Below are positions 17,150 to 27,094 of a DNA stretch of 34,241 bases, piece after piece. Each line of letters begins with the position of its first letter. Position 1 is the first letter of the stretch. The stretch spans positions 1-34,241 of the forward strand of contig JAUNPS010000043.1 in assembly GCA_030536575.1 (NCBI GenBank), written 5' to 3'. The notes under the pieces were generated by a model. The model worked only from the letters and a program-made list of their open reading frames with translations, was not told where the DNA came from and did not search any database. This DNA is from Eubacteriales bacterium (GTDB lineage: Bacteria; Bacillota; Clostridia; Lachnospirales; Lachnospiraceae). The position numbers and the translations under genes were made by a program.

Positions 17150-17178
17150 TTGACAGAATGAGCTGGCCGCGTTAAACT
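17150..17178 (+). promoter_or_regulatory. Promoter of the giant surface protein gene
   Basis: TTGACA (17150-17155) and TAAACT (17173-17178), 17-nt spacing. Transcription would start near 17185 and leave an unusually long leader of about 295 nt before the ATG at 17480. The leader is AT-rich, with a small CCCC/GGGG hairpin near 17228-17242; no known riboswitch was recognised. Confidence 0.6.
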
Positions 17179-17376
17179 CTATTGCATAGATACCGAAAGG
17201 GATTCGATTCTAGTTTCTTTTATTTCCACCCCCGGATCGGGGATTTTACCACAGAGAAGTAAATGATAAATATTTTTATTCTTGAAATTCTTAGAACATT
17301 TCAAAGAGTCATTTTGTAGTTCTTTATTTTCGAATTTTTCAGCAGAGTGAAGAAAATCGTTGGGCAAAAAGGAGGG

Positions 17377-17487
17377 ATGATTCGGTTTATGCCAGAAAAA
17401 AAGCGGAGGAGGAAAGGTTCGCGGCCGCCGCCAGGGGAACCAGTGTGGGGAAATTTGACAGAACAAAGAAAGGGAGACTATGTATAA
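17377..17487 (+). CDS. Possible 36-codon leader ORF overlapping the adhesin start
   Basis: A basic, Arg/Lys-rich reading frame (starting MIRFMPEKKRRRKGS) begins at ATG 17377 next to AAGGAGG at 17369-17375 and ends with TAA at 17485-17487, overlapping the adhesin ATG at 17480. The SD is only 1 nt from this ATG and 13 nt from the next (17389), so neither spacing is good. It could be a real coupling ORF or a chance frame; evidence is weak. Confidence 0.2.
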   Translation: MIRFMPEKKRRRKGSRPPPGEPVWGNLTEQRKGDYV

Positions 17488-20400
17488 GAAGGTAAAAAAG
17501 AGATTTTATGCGGTGATGCTTACAGTTCTGATGGCTTTTGCGGCGTTGGAGGAGCCGTTTGCACTTTTGGCGGTACGGGCTGGAGGCGAAGAGACGGAAG
17601 TCCGGGCAGAGACGGAAGCAGTCAGGAAAGGGCTGGGTTTTTACGCGGGATATTGGATTGGAAGCCTATGGGAGGACGGCTCCGGCGGGGCGTCGGATAT
17701 ATGGAATGGGGCGCCGGTTTCAGAGGCGCGTCAGATGGAGCTGTATGCAGACGGGACGGGTGTGATGCTGCGGGATGGGAGTGTGGATTCCGGGTATTGG
17801 AGTGAGACGGATGCGGGAATCTGTGTGGAAATGTATACGGCGGCTGGGGCGGCGTATCGGTTGGAGGCAGTTTCTGCGGATGAGGCGTTGATGCTGAAGG
17901 ATGGGCCGGGGAGTTTTCGGATGGTGAGGGCTGCCGGGGCGATCAGTTGGAGTGCCGGGGCGGAGCCGGAGGCTGACATACAGGCGGAAAGCGAAGCCGA
18001 GATGACAGAGAACATTCCGGCGCAGACGGAGAGCGAATCGGAAGTGATTGGAGAGTCGAAAGGGCAGTTGGAGACGGAAATTGAGACGGCGCCTGAGACG
18101 GCGGCGTGGTGTGCAGACGAAGCGGAGCCGGAGGCTGAAACTGCTTGCATAACGGAATCCGAAATGCTGTCAGAAAGTGAATCGGAGCACGTTGAAATGG
18201 AAACAGCGTTCGAGACATGGTACGAAAGCGAAGGCGAGACGGAAGGGGAGACGATTCCGGAGACAGAATTCGAAATATCGTCGGAAAGCGAATCCGAGAC
18301 AGAGGCACGCCTAGAGGACGAAATCTCTTTGGAAACAGAGATGGAAATGTATGCGGAGAGCGAGAACGAAACAGATTTCGAAAGCGAATCAGAGATTCTG
18401 GAAGAGACAGAAGCAGACTTCGAAAGCGAATCAGAGATTCGGGAAGAGACAGAAGTAGATTTTGAAAGCGAAGCAGCGTTTCGCGGAGGGGCAGAAACGG
18501 ATTTTGAAAGTGAAGCAGAGATTTTGAAAGAGACAGAAGAAAGCGAAGCAGAAATCCTGGAAGGGGCAGAAGCAGATTTCGAAAGAGAAACAGCGGATGG
18601 AAGAGAAACAGAAATGCAGACAGAGCGTGAAACGGAAACAGAAGCAGCGCCGGAAAATGCAGCCCCCTCCATCGGAAATCTGCACGAAGCCAGAAAAAAA
18701 AGCCGCATCGGTCAAAAAACCTTTCGTGTCGCCACAAAAGGCGGAACCCTTCAAGTCTTTGACAAAAACCAACAGCTTCTTGCGACACTTGCCTATGGCG
18801 ACGACGACCTCGTTTTAAAAGTCAGCGAAGATACGCCGGACTTGGAGGATGTTACCGTAATTGCACAGGCCGATCCGGGCTACCTTGTCCACTCCTACCT
18901 CGCAACTGCTGTTGATCATGGCGTGTCTATAATTACCTCCTCGGAATCAGCCATCAACCAGGCCACTTATTCCAGAGGCCACTACCTGAACCAGACCGAC
19001 AACGACGAACAGTTTGAAGTCGCCTTTGCCAAAGAAGGAACGAAAAGCCGCCTGCGCGCCGCGGCCGCCGCCGCTTCCGTCGGCGACATTGACAATCCGG
19101 AAGTCGGCGATACCTTCTCCGGAAACGCGACGCTCACCTACATCAATTCCCCGGCAGGAAAAGCCTACAACGGCACCGGCGTCATCACCTGCACCAGCGG
19201 CGACTTCGACGGCGATAGTTTCGCCATGGGCGGCTGCGCCTCCGGTCACGATTTCGCGATCCCATTGCAGGGTTCTACCGGAACGTATACCTTAACGATC
19301 ACCGCCGTCGATAAGGCGAATGGGAAAGTTTCCTACTACATTCGATGGTACAATTCCATGAACCCATCCGGCTATCAGGATCTGTATAGCTATGGTTCCT
19401 ATGACCATTCCTTTACCGCCAGGATTAAGGCGACCAAGACTGCAAAGGATGGCTTCGACGCGTCTGTGTCCTCTGAATACAGCTTAAAAGGCGCGGAATT
19501 CACTTTGTACGAAAACTATGACGCGGCAACAGGAACCGTTTCCGGCCCCCTTGGCGTCATGATCACAGGCTCCTCCGGAAAAACGACCGTGGCTACCGCG
19601 ATTACCGTCACAGCCGGAAAGACCTATTACGTAAAAGAAACAAAAGCGCCGAAAGGCTTTCTGATCAATGAAACCGTTTATCCGGTGACAGCTGCCGAAG
19701 CGACCAATGTCGTCACCGTCACAAACGAAGCCAAGAAAGGCATGATCCGCATCAAAAAAGTAGATGCAGCGACCGGAAAAGTGGATCCAAGCCTGGCGGG
19801 AGCGAAATTTCGGATTTACAAAGATGCGGACTGCACAGATTCCGTACAGACCTTGACCGTTGACGAGACAGGCTATGCCCAGTCCGCAAGCTATTATATT
19901 CTTGGCAAAACATATTATGTCAAAGAGATTTCCGCCCCGGAAGGCTGGGAACCGGACGACGAAATAAAAGAAGTCGTCATTGAAGACGATGGAAGCGATG
20001 TGCCGCGCAAAACCATTACTTTTCGGGATGAAAAGGAAACAGGCGGCATTGCGGTACAAAAATACGATAAAAAGACAGGAAAAGCAGAACCATTGTCGGA
20101 AGCATACAGCTTCAAAGGAGCCATTTATACCATTTACAGAGATAAAGAATGTACTGACCGGGTAGGTTCCATCACAACGGATGAGACAGGATACGGGAAA
20201 AAAGAAGGGCTGGAAAACGGGACTTACTATGTAAAAGAAACCCGTGTCCCCACAAACGGTCATTATGAATTGGATGAAACCATCTACACGGCCGAAATTA
20301 ACAGCACTAAGACCGTAAAGATTAAATCAAAAGAAGAACCGACGCCTACCCATCTGAAGATCCTGAAAGTGAATGAAAAAACCGGAAAAGCAGATCCGGA

Positions 20401-23400
20401 TTTGGAAGGAACGACGTTTGGCGTTTTCTCGGATGCGGCCTGCACGAAAAAACTGGAAAGCGTGGTGATTGGGGAGGACGGTGTCGGGCTCACATCGGAT
20501 TCCTACTATTATGATATTACCTATTATGTGAAAGAAACAAAAGCCAAACCCGGCTGGATTTTAAATACCACCGTTTACCCGGTAACGCCCACCGAAACGG
20601 TAAAAGTCCCGGCTGTGACCGTGGAAAATACGCCCCAGCGCGGAAGCATTTCTGTTCAGAAAATCAACCAGAATGCGGATTACGTGGCGCGCTATTCCTT
20701 AAAAGGAGCCATGTATACCATCTACACGGACGAAGCATGTACCGACAAAGCGGGTTCCATGACCACCGATGAAACCGGATATGGAGAGAAAACCGGGCTG
20801 AAGCTGGGAACCTACTACGTGAAAGAAACCCGCGTGCCGACAAGCGGCGGCTATGAGATGGACCAGACGGTTTATACGGTGAAAATTACGGCGCAGAATT
20901 ATTCGGAGACGATTGCGATTACGTCCAACGAGCCGATTCCCTACGGAAGCATTCTTGTGGAAAAACATGATTCCGAGACAGATTCCAGCACACCGGCAAA
21001 CGGATATTATTCCATGGACGGGGCAGTGTACGGCTTGTATCTGGACGTCAATTGCACCCAATTAAAAGAAACCCGGACAATTGCGAACGGGACAGCCACC
21101 TTCGAAAAGCTGGAATACAATACGTATTACGTCCGGGAAATCACGCCGCCTGTAGGAGGAGCATACGATCTGGATCCGAAAGTGTACGAAGCGGTCGTAA
21201 ACGGGCCATCCATCAAAATTATTTCTACAGACCCGGTTCGAAAAGGCCAGCTTCAGATTCTCAAATATGATAAAGCCACAGGCACAGCGGCGGCGCTGAA
21301 TGAGCATTATACGCTGGACGGAGCGGTCTATACAATTTATTCCGATGCCGGATGCACGCAGGCTGTAAAATCGCTGATAACTGAAAATGGGCGTGCGCAG
21401 ACAGGAAGGGGAGAGCTGCTTTTTGGAAATTATTGGGTAAAAGAGACGAAAGCACCGGCGGGTTATCAGACCGACGCGACGATTTATCCGGTGACGATTA
21501 ACAGCAGCAATTACCAGGAGACGATTCTGGTCTGCTCATTCGATCAGCCGAAATATGGAGCGATTTCCATTGAAAAGCACGACGCGGAAACCGGCACAAC
21601 GACGCCTGTCAATGGAAAGTATACGTTGGATGGAGCCGTTTACACAATTTTCAGCAATGAAAACTGTACCGAAAAAGTCCAGGATCTGACGATTAAAAAT
21701 GGACGGGCGCAGACAGCGTTCTGCCTTCCTTTCGGGAATTACTGGGTAAAAGAGACGAAGGCTCCGGCAGATTATGAAATGGATAAAACAGTCTATCCGG
21801 TAACGATTGACGCTCTAAACTGTGCGGCGCCTATCCAGGTGGTATCAGAAGATACGCCGAAACGAGGGGCAATTGCCATCGAAAAACGGGACGGCGTGAC
21901 CGGGACGACGACACCAGTCAATGAATTTTATGTGCTGGACGGAGCGGTCTATACAATCTACCGCGACCAAAACTGTACGGAAAAAGTCCAGGAGCTGACG
22001 ATTGCGGGCGGAAAGGCGCAGACGGACAGAACGCTTCTTTTTGGTACTTATTACGTGAAAGAGACCAGGGTTCCGGAAGGGTATGAGCTGGATGAAAGGG
22101 TTTATCCGGTGACGATCGATCATACGAACTGCGAGACGCCGGTTCTTGTGACCTCCGTCGATCTGCCAAAACGCGGCTCCATTGCCATAGAAAAGCACGA
22201 TGCGGAAACAGGCAGTACGGATTCCGTAAACGGGAATTATTCCATGGATGGGGCGGTCTATACGGTTTATACAGATCAGGCGCTGCGCAAGCCAGCCGGA
22301 ACGATCACCATTTCGAACGGCCGGGGGCAGCTTGAAAATCTTTTGTTTGGCATTTATTACATCAAGGAAACCGCGCCTCCGCCTTATTATCAGGCAGATG
22401 AAACGGTCTTTTGCGTGACCATTGACAGCAAAAACTATGCGCAAGCCGTCCAGATTTTATCCACAGATATACCGAAACGCGCAAAGCTTTCTGTTCAGAA
22501 AATCGACGCGGAAACCGGAGGAAAGCCGATTACGGCAGCTTTGAATTTCGAAGGGGCAGTCTTTGGCATTTACCGGGATTCGACCTGCACGGAGCTGGCA
22601 GAACGGCTTGTAACGGATGCGGACGGTTATGCGGTTTCCGGCGATCTGCTGATTGGGACTTATTACATTCAGGAGATTACGCCGCCGACCGGTTATAATC
22701 GGAATCCCAACGTTTTTCTTGTCACACCGGATAAAATGAAGCAGGCTATCGACCAGAAAAACGAAGCGGCGGTTGTGGAAACCGTCGTTGCAGAGTCTGT
22801 GATTCGTGCCAATGTGCTGTTGATGAAATACATCAATGACGATGATGGAAGCACAATCCAGAGGCCGGAAGGCGCAGATTTGGAAAATATCCGGTTTACC
22901 TTTACTTACCTTGCGGACCCGTCGGTCAGCTTTGACGTGTGCGGCGAAAAAAATACCATTATTACGGATAAAAATGGAGTTGCCACCACGGAAAACCGGA
23001 CAAAGTATCCGCGCGGGACGCTGCTTTACGGGAAATGGTCGATTACGGAAATACCGAATTCCGGGCTTTTAGAGCCGATTGTGGATTTCGAGATTGAGGT
23101 GACGGAAGAAGGTGTATGCTATCCTTATGTGGCCAATAACGATACGGTACAGGCCCGTATTGAAATTCAAAAGCAGGATGCGGATACCGGAAATCGGATT
23201 CCGCTTTCGGGAGTCACGTTTCAGGTGAAAGATGAAACGGGCAGGGAAATGGAAATGTGGGATTCCGCATCCGGAACCTATACGTCAACCTTTGCAACGG
23301 ATGAAAAAGGAACCGTAAGACTCCCAAATACGTTGTTTTATGGACAGTATACGCTGGTGGAGCTGACGGCGCCGACGGGGTATCTGCTTTCGGAGCCGAT

Positions 23401-26400
23401 GACGTTTCGGGTGGAGCAGGCGTACCGGAATCCGTTGGAGCCGCTGATCGTCGTGTGTGAAGATGCGCCGCAGATGGGGCGGATCGAGCTGGAAAAGCTG
23501 GATGCGGATACCGGAGCGCGCGCAGGAGCCGGTTTTCGCTATGAAGTGACTGCGGCGGCAGACATTGTCGATGCGGCGGGGATGGTGCGCACGGGGGAAG
23601 ATGTTCATGGAAATCTCGTACCGTTGGTGAAAGGTACGGTGGTGGATTCGATTCTGACGGACGAAGAAGGGCAGGCGGTATCCAAAGCGCTGTATCTGGG
23701 AAGCTACGTGCTGACAGAAACAGAAGCGGCGGAATATTACGCCGTCGATGTCACGGAAATTCCAGTGGAACTGACAGCAGACCAGGAGCAGGATACGGCG
23801 TGCGTGGAAGTAACCGCGAAAGACAGAAAAACGTATATGGAACTCTGTAAACTGGATGCCTACGATACCTTGCGGTTTCTGCCTGGCGTCAGCTTCCGGA
23901 TTTTTACCGAGGAAGAGATAAAAGAAGACAGGATAAAAGCGTATAATGAGAAACTTCAGGAAATTCAGAAGGAACAGACGGAAGAAGGGGAGAACCTGTC
24001 GGACGTATCCCGGAAAGAACTGGAAGAGATTCTGAAGGTCGATTTCACAAAGATCGGACGGGAATACACGACAGATACCGAAGGATTCCTTCGGATTGAA
24101 GAGCTGAAGCATGATACGATGTACTATCTGATCGAATCGAAAACACTTCCGGGATATAATCTGGACCCGACGATTTATGCGATCTACGTTGACCAGGACG
24201 GATTAATCGAAAAAGAGCCAGGCCACAGGCTCACGCTCAGCAATGTGCCGAACGTTCTCCAGATTTCCAAAGTAACCGTTACCGGAACGCAGGAATTGCC
24301 CGGCGCACAGCTTACGCTTACCGATTCCGAAGGAAAGGAAGTGGATTCCTGGATCTCCGGGACGGAACCGCATCTTTTGAAGGGGCTGGAAGCCGGAGAC
24401 TATACGCTGACAGAGATTGCCGCGCCGGAAGGCTTTGCGAAGGCGGAAAGCATCACGTTCACAGTGACGGATACCCTGGAAGTGCAGACCGTTACGATGG
24501 AAGATGAGCCGATTTCCGTGGAATTCCAAAAGCTGGATGCCAGTACCGGAGAAACGGTAAAGGGCGCTAGACTTGTGATACGGGATACCGAAGGAACGGT
24601 AATCGAAGAATGGACAACAACGGGCGAGCCGCACCAAATTACAATGAATGCGGGCGATTATACACTGGAAGAAGCCGAAGCACCAGACGGTTTTGCAACT
24701 GCCGAACAGATCCCGTTTACAGTGACCGACAGCAGGGGCGTGCAGTCGATTATTCTGGAAAATACGCCGCTCAAACTGGTGATTTCCAAAAAGACGGAGA
24801 GCGGGGAAATGGTTCCGGGGGCGATTTTACAGCTTACGGATGAAGAGGGCCGCGTGGTCGAAACCTGGGTTTCGGAAACGCAGCCGCATGTGATCTCTTA
24901 TCTGAAAAAGGGCGTTTATACGTTAAAGGAGCTTTCTGCGCCGGAAGGATACAGCGTAGCGGAAGATGTGAGATTTCGGCTGATCGATACCGCGAAGGTA
25001 CAGTATGTCAATCTGACCAATACGCTGACGGAGGTTGCGATCAGTAAAACCGATATCACAGGGGAAACGGAGCTGCCTGGAGCCGAGCTGATTTTAAAGG
25101 ATTCGGACGGGAAGGTGATTGAGAAATGGATTTCCACTGAGGAACCGCACAGGATCAGAGGGCTTGCGGCAGGAGAATACACGCTGACCGAGCAGACTGC
25201 GCCGACTGGCTATGCGAAGGCGGAGACGATTTCCTTTACCGTAACGGACAGCCGGGAAATTCAGCGTGTTGTGATGAAGGATGCGCAGATTAAAGTTGTG
25301 ATCAGTAAAAAGGACCTGACGACGAAGCAGGAATTGCCCGGAGCCGAATTGATTATCACGGATTCGGCAGGAAAGGAAGTAGAAAGGTGGATTTCCGGGG
25401 AAATGCCGCATGTGATAGAGGGATTGGCAGCAGGAGATTATATTCTGACCGAAATTACAGCACCGGAAGGCTATACGAAGGCGGAGAGCGTCCGGTTTAC
25501 GATCACCGATGCCATGGAACCCCAGCTTGTGGAAATGTTTGATGAGCCGACCAGGGTTGAGATCAGCAAAACAGATATCACAGACGGAAAAGAACTGCCT
25601 GGAGCGCGGCTTACGATTACCGACGCGGCGGGAACGGTAGTGCGGGAATGGGTATCCACAGAGGAACCCACGGTGATAACCGGGCTTCCGGCCGGCGACT
25701 ATATCCTGACGGAAATTTTAGCTCCCGAAGGTTATGCAACTGCAGAAAGTGCTGCCTTTACGATTACCGATGCGCGCGAGATTTCAAAAGTGGAAATGCA
25801 GGATGCGCCGACGATCGTGGAGATCAGTAAAAAAGAGATTACGGGCGGGAAACCATTGGAAGGCGCCGTTTTGGCGATTATCGATTCCAAAGGAGCGGTT
25901 GTGGAAACCTGGACAAGCACGAAAAAACCGCATCGGATTACGAAACTGCCAGTGGGAACATATGTGCTGAGAGAGATGACAGCGCCGGAAGGTTATCGAA
26001 AGACCGAAAATGTGACCTTTGAAGTGTTTGATACGGAAGAAATTCAGACAATTACCATGTACGATTATGAAACAAAAGTGCAGATCAGTAAGACCGATCA
26101 GACGACCGGGAAAGAGCTGTCTGGCGCGAAGCTGTCGGTCAAAAATTCGGCCGGGAAAGTTGTAGAAACCTGGATTTCAGAAGAGGAACCGCACATTCTG
26201 GAAGGACTCCCGGCTGGAATGTATACGCTGACAGAACTGGCAGCGCCGGATGGCTACGCGTGCGCCGGAACCGTTTCCTTCCAGGTGACAGATGAGGATC
26301 AGGTACTTTCCGTTACGATGGCGGATGCGCCAATCCAGGTCGAAATTCTGAAAAAAGACCAGAAAACATCAAAGATGATAGAGGGTGCGAGAATGGCTTT

Positions 26401-26914
26401 GAAGGATTCCGAAGGACGGATTATAGAGGAATGGACGACAGACGGAACCGCGCATAAAATCGAGAAACTTCCGATAGGGACGTATGTTTTGACTGAAAAA
26501 CAAGCGCCAAAAGGCTATCAATTGGCCGAAGATATTTCTTTTATTGTGCGAAATACAGGGGATGTCCAGCGGTTTACGATGTATGACAGCCCGGAAGAAG
26601 AGACTGAGGAGGAGACGCCATCGACTGAGACAGAGCCGCAGTCAGAGACGACCCCATCGACCGAGACAGAGCCACAGTCGGAAACCACCCCATCGACCGA
26701 AACAGAACCACAATCGGAGATAACCCCGCCGACAGAGACAGAACCGCCATCGGAAACCACACCGCCAGCGAGCGCCACACCAAGTACCGGCGATTTGCCT
26801 GCAAAGACCGGGGATAATACAGTAGTTGTGCCATATATCTTTCTCTGCGCGGGCGCGCTTCTGACTTGCCTGTACCTTTTGGGAAGGAAGAGAAGAATGG
26901 TAAGGAAACCTTAA
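17480..26914 (+). CDS. Giant SpaA/Cna_B repeat cell-wall surface protein (3144 aa)
   Basis: A very large, probably sortase-anchored surface protein or adhesin. Layout by residue: signal peptide 1-35 (MYKKVKKRFYAVML...); a small beta-type module about 45-155; an acidic Glu/Ser/Thr low-complexity stalk 161-394; a non-repeat region 400-655; a first array of SpaA/Cna_B-like domains 667-2258 (about 15, each 95-115 residues, with K.D..TG, Y..KGA.YTIY and YYVKET.AP.GY); a second array 2259-3040 (nine of about 86 residues, with I.K.D..., GA.L.I.D..G..V..W and G.Y.LTE..AP.GY); a Thr/Glu/Pro stalk; and the sorting signal LPAKTG (3106-3111), TM, RKRRMVRKP. Conserved Lys, Glu and Asn/Asp could form intramolecular isopeptide bonds. 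SD AAGGGAG precedes ATG 17480. No sortase gene is in the window. Ligand unknown. Confidence 0.92.
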   Translation: MYKKVKKRFYAVMLTVLMAFAALEEPFALLAVRAGGEETEVRAETEAVRKGLGFYAGYWIGSLWEDGSGGASDIWNGAPVSEARQMELYADGTGVMLRDGSVDSGYWSETDAGICVEMYTAAGAAYRLEAVSADEALMLKDGPGSFRMVRAAGAISWSAGAEPEADIQAESEAEMTENIPAQTESESEVIGESKGQLETEIETAPETAAWCADEAEPEAETACITESEMLSESESEHVEMETAFETWYESEGETEGETIPETEFEISSESESETEARLEDEISLETEMEMYAESENETDFESESEILEETEADFESESEIREETEVDFESEAAFRGGAETDFESEAEILKETEESEAEILEGAEADFERETADGRETEMQTERETETEAAPENAAPSIGNLHEARKKSRIGQKTFRVATKGGTLQVFDKNQQLLATLAYGDDDLVLKVSEDTPDLEDVTVIAQADPGYLVHSYLATAVDHGVSIITSSESAINQATYSRGHYLNQTDNDEQFEVAFAKEGTKSRLRAAAAAASVGDIDNPEVGDTFSGNATLTYINSPAGKAYNGTGVITCTSGDFDGDSFAMGGCASGHDFAIPLQGSTGTYTLTITAVDKANGKVSYYIRWYNSMNPSGYQDLYSYGSYDHSFTARIKATKTAKDGFDASVSSEYSLKGAEFTLYENYDAATGTVSGPLGVMITGSSGKTTVATAITVTAGKTYYVKETKAPKGFLINETVYPVTAAEATNVVTVTNEAKKGMIRIKKVDAATGKVDPSLAGAKFRIYKDADCTDSVQTLTVDETGYAQSASYYILGKTYYVKEISAPEGWEPDDEIKEVVIEDDGSDVPRKTITFRDEKETGGIAVQKYDKKTGKAEPLSEAYSFKGAIYTIYRDKECTDRVGSITTDETGYGKKEGLENGTYYVKETRVPTNGHYELDETIYTAEINSTKTVKIKSKEEPTPTHLKILKVNEKTGKADPDLEGTTFGVFSDAACTKKLESVVIGEDGVGLTSDSYYYDITYYVKETKAKPGWILNTTVYPVTPTETVKVPAVTVENTPQRGSISVQKINQNADYVARYSLKGAMYTIYTDEACTDKAGSMTTDETGYGEKTGLKLGTYYVKETRVPTSGGYEMDQTVYTVKITAQNYSETIAITSNEPIPYGSILVEKHDSETDSSTPANGYYSMDGAVYGLYLDVNCTQLKETRTIANGTATFEKLEYNTYYVREITPPVGGAYDLDPKVYEAVVNGPSIKIISTDPVRKGQLQILKYDKATGTAAALNEHYTLDGAVYTIYSDAGCTQAVKSLITENGRAQTGRGELLFGNYWVKETKAPAGYQTDATIYPVTINSSNYQETILVCSFDQPKYGAISIEKHDAETGTTTPVNGKYTLDGAVYTIFSNENCTEKVQDLTIKNGRAQTAFCLPFGNYWVKETKAPADYEMDKTVYPVTIDALNCAAPIQVVSEDTPKRGAIAIEKRDGVTGTTTPVNEFYVLDGAVYTIYRDQNCTEKVQELTIAGGKAQTDRTLLFGTYYVKETRVPEGYELDERVYPVTIDHTNCETPVLVTSVDLPKRGSIAIEKHDAETGSTDSVNGNYSMDGAVYTVYTDQALRKPAGTITISNGRGQLENLLFGIYYIKETAPPPYYQADETVFCVTIDSKNYAQAVQILSTDIPKRAKLSVQKIDAETGGKPITAALNFEGAVFGIYRDSTCTELAERLVTDADGYAVSGDLLIGTYYIQEITPPTGYNRNPNVFLVTPDKMKQAIDQKNEAAVVETVVAESVIRANVLLMKYINDDDGSTIQRPEGADLENIRFTFTYLADPSVSFDVCGEKNTIITDKNGVATTENRTKYPRGTLLYGKWSITEIPNSGLLEPIVDFEIEVTEEGVCYPYVANNDTVQARIEIQKQDADTGNRIPLSGVTFQVKDETGREMEMWDSASGTYTSTFATDEKGTVRLPNTLFYGQYTLVELTAPTGYLLSEPMTFRVEQAYRNPLEPLIVVCEDAPQMGRIELEKLDADTGARAGAGFRYEVTAAADIVDAAGMVRTGEDVHGNLVPLVKGTVVDSILTDEEGQAVSKALYLGSYVLTETEAAEYYAVDVTEIPVELTADQEQDTACVEVTAKDRKTYMELCKLDAYDTLRFLPGVSFRIFTEEEIKEDRIKAYNEKLQEIQKEQTEEGENLSDVSRKELEEILKVDFTKIGREYTTDTEGFLRIEELKHDTMYYLIESKTLPGYNLDPTIYAIYVDQDGLIEKEPGHRLTLSNVPNVLQISKVTVTGTQELPGAQLTLTDSEGKEVDSWISGTEPHLLKGLEAGDYTLTEIAAPEGFAKAESITFTVTDTLEVQTVTMEDEPISVEFQKLDASTGETVKGARLVIRDTEGTVIEEWTTTGEPHQITMNAGDYTLEEAEAPDGFATAEQIPFTVTDSRGVQSIILENTPLKLVISKKTESGEMVPGAILQLTDEEGRVVETWVSETQPHVISYLKKGVYTLKELSAPEGYSVAEDVRFRLIDTAKVQYVNLTNTLTEVAISKTDITGETELPGAELILKDSDGKVIEKWISTEEPHRIRGLAAGEYTLTEQTAPTGYAKAETISFTVTDSREIQRVVMKDAQIKVVISKKDLTTKQELPGAELIITDSAGKEVERWISGEMPHVIEGLAAGDYILTEITAPEGYTKAESVRFTITDAMEPQLVEMFDEPTRVEISKTDITDGKELPGARLTITDAAGTVVREWVSTEEPTVITGLPAGDYILTEILAPEGYATAESAAFTITDAREISKVEMQDAPTIVEISKKEITGGKPLEGAVLAIIDSKGAVVETWTSTKKPHRITKLPVGTYVLREMTAPEGYRKTENVTFEVFDTEEIQTITMYDYETKVQISKTDQTTGKELSGAKLSVKNSAGKVVETWISEEEPHILEGLPAGMYTLTELAAPDGYACAGTVSFQVTDEDQVLSVTMADAPIQVEILKKDQKTSKMIEGARMALKDSEGRIIEEWTTDGTAHKIEKLPIGTYVLTEKQAPKGYQLAEDISFIVRNTGDVQRFTMYDSPEEETEEETPSTETEPQSETTPSTETEPQSETTPSTETEPQSEITPPTETEPPSETTPPASATPSTGDLPAKTGDNTVVVPYIFLCAGALLTCLYLLGRKRRMVRKP
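17960..18660 (+). repeat. Acidic Glu/Ser/Thr low-complexity segment (residues 161-394)
   Basis: About 230 residues with recurrent short units such as ESESE, ETEADFESESEI and EETE, very low in hydrophobic residues and strongly purine-biased on the coding strand. It separates the first small domain from the rest of the protein and would behave as an extended, negatively charged stalk. Confidence 0.85.
19478..24253 (+). repeat. First array of about 15 SpaA/Cna_B-like domains
   Basis: Units of about 95-115 residues each begin with a strand like G.I.IEKHD..TG and contain (A/G)(V/I)YTIY.D..CT and YYVKETKAP.GY..D.TVYPVTI. The first eleven are clearly alike; four at the end (after about nt 22800) are more diverged, one with a long charged helical insertion (about nt 23900-24080). 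A Cys in the motif x-C-T recurs at the same place in most of the first ten units, unusual for a Gram-positive surface protein. Confidence 0.85.
24254..26598 (+). repeat. Second array of nine short SpaA-like domains
   Basis: Nine tandem units of about 86 residues (residues 2259-3040). Each has a strand VEISKTD, then ELPGA.L.I.D..GKVVE.WIS..EPH.I.GLPAGDYTLTE..APEGYA.AE...FTVTD....Q.V.M.D.PI. They differ from one another by substitutions rather than being exact copies, so the array is not recent. Confidence 0.88.
26615..26758 (+). repeat. Four 36-nt tandem repeats coding the Thr/Pro/Glu stalk
   Basis: Four 12-codon units (TPSTETEPQSET x2, a third ending SEI, a fourth TPPTETEPPSET) at 26615-26650, 26651-26686, 26687-26722 and 26723-26758. 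They form the wall-spanning stalk just before the sorting signal; copy number may vary by slippage. Confidence 0.9.
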
Positions 26915-27094
26915 GACTTTCATGAGAAAACAGTAAGGGATTCGCGCTGGAAAAGAAAAACCTGGAAGCCATCCTTCCGGTACAATGGGAAAAAACAGAC
27001 GGAGGGAGACTTTATGAGAGAAGCACTTACAAGGAGACAGCTCCAAAGACGCAGGCAGTAGCGAAGAAGAAGAAACATCCGGATCAGCCTGTTT

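Noticed and set aside
17179-17479. A cyclic-di-GMP or other known riboswitch before the adhesin.
   Set aside because: No conserved core of the GEMM or c-di-GMP-II classes was found by eye; a covariance search would be needed.
17731-18708. A Ser/Val/Ala-rich antisense frame (SESVS-like repeats) over the adhesin stalk.
   Set aside because: It arises from the complement of the Glu/Ser low-complexity codons and has no start signals.
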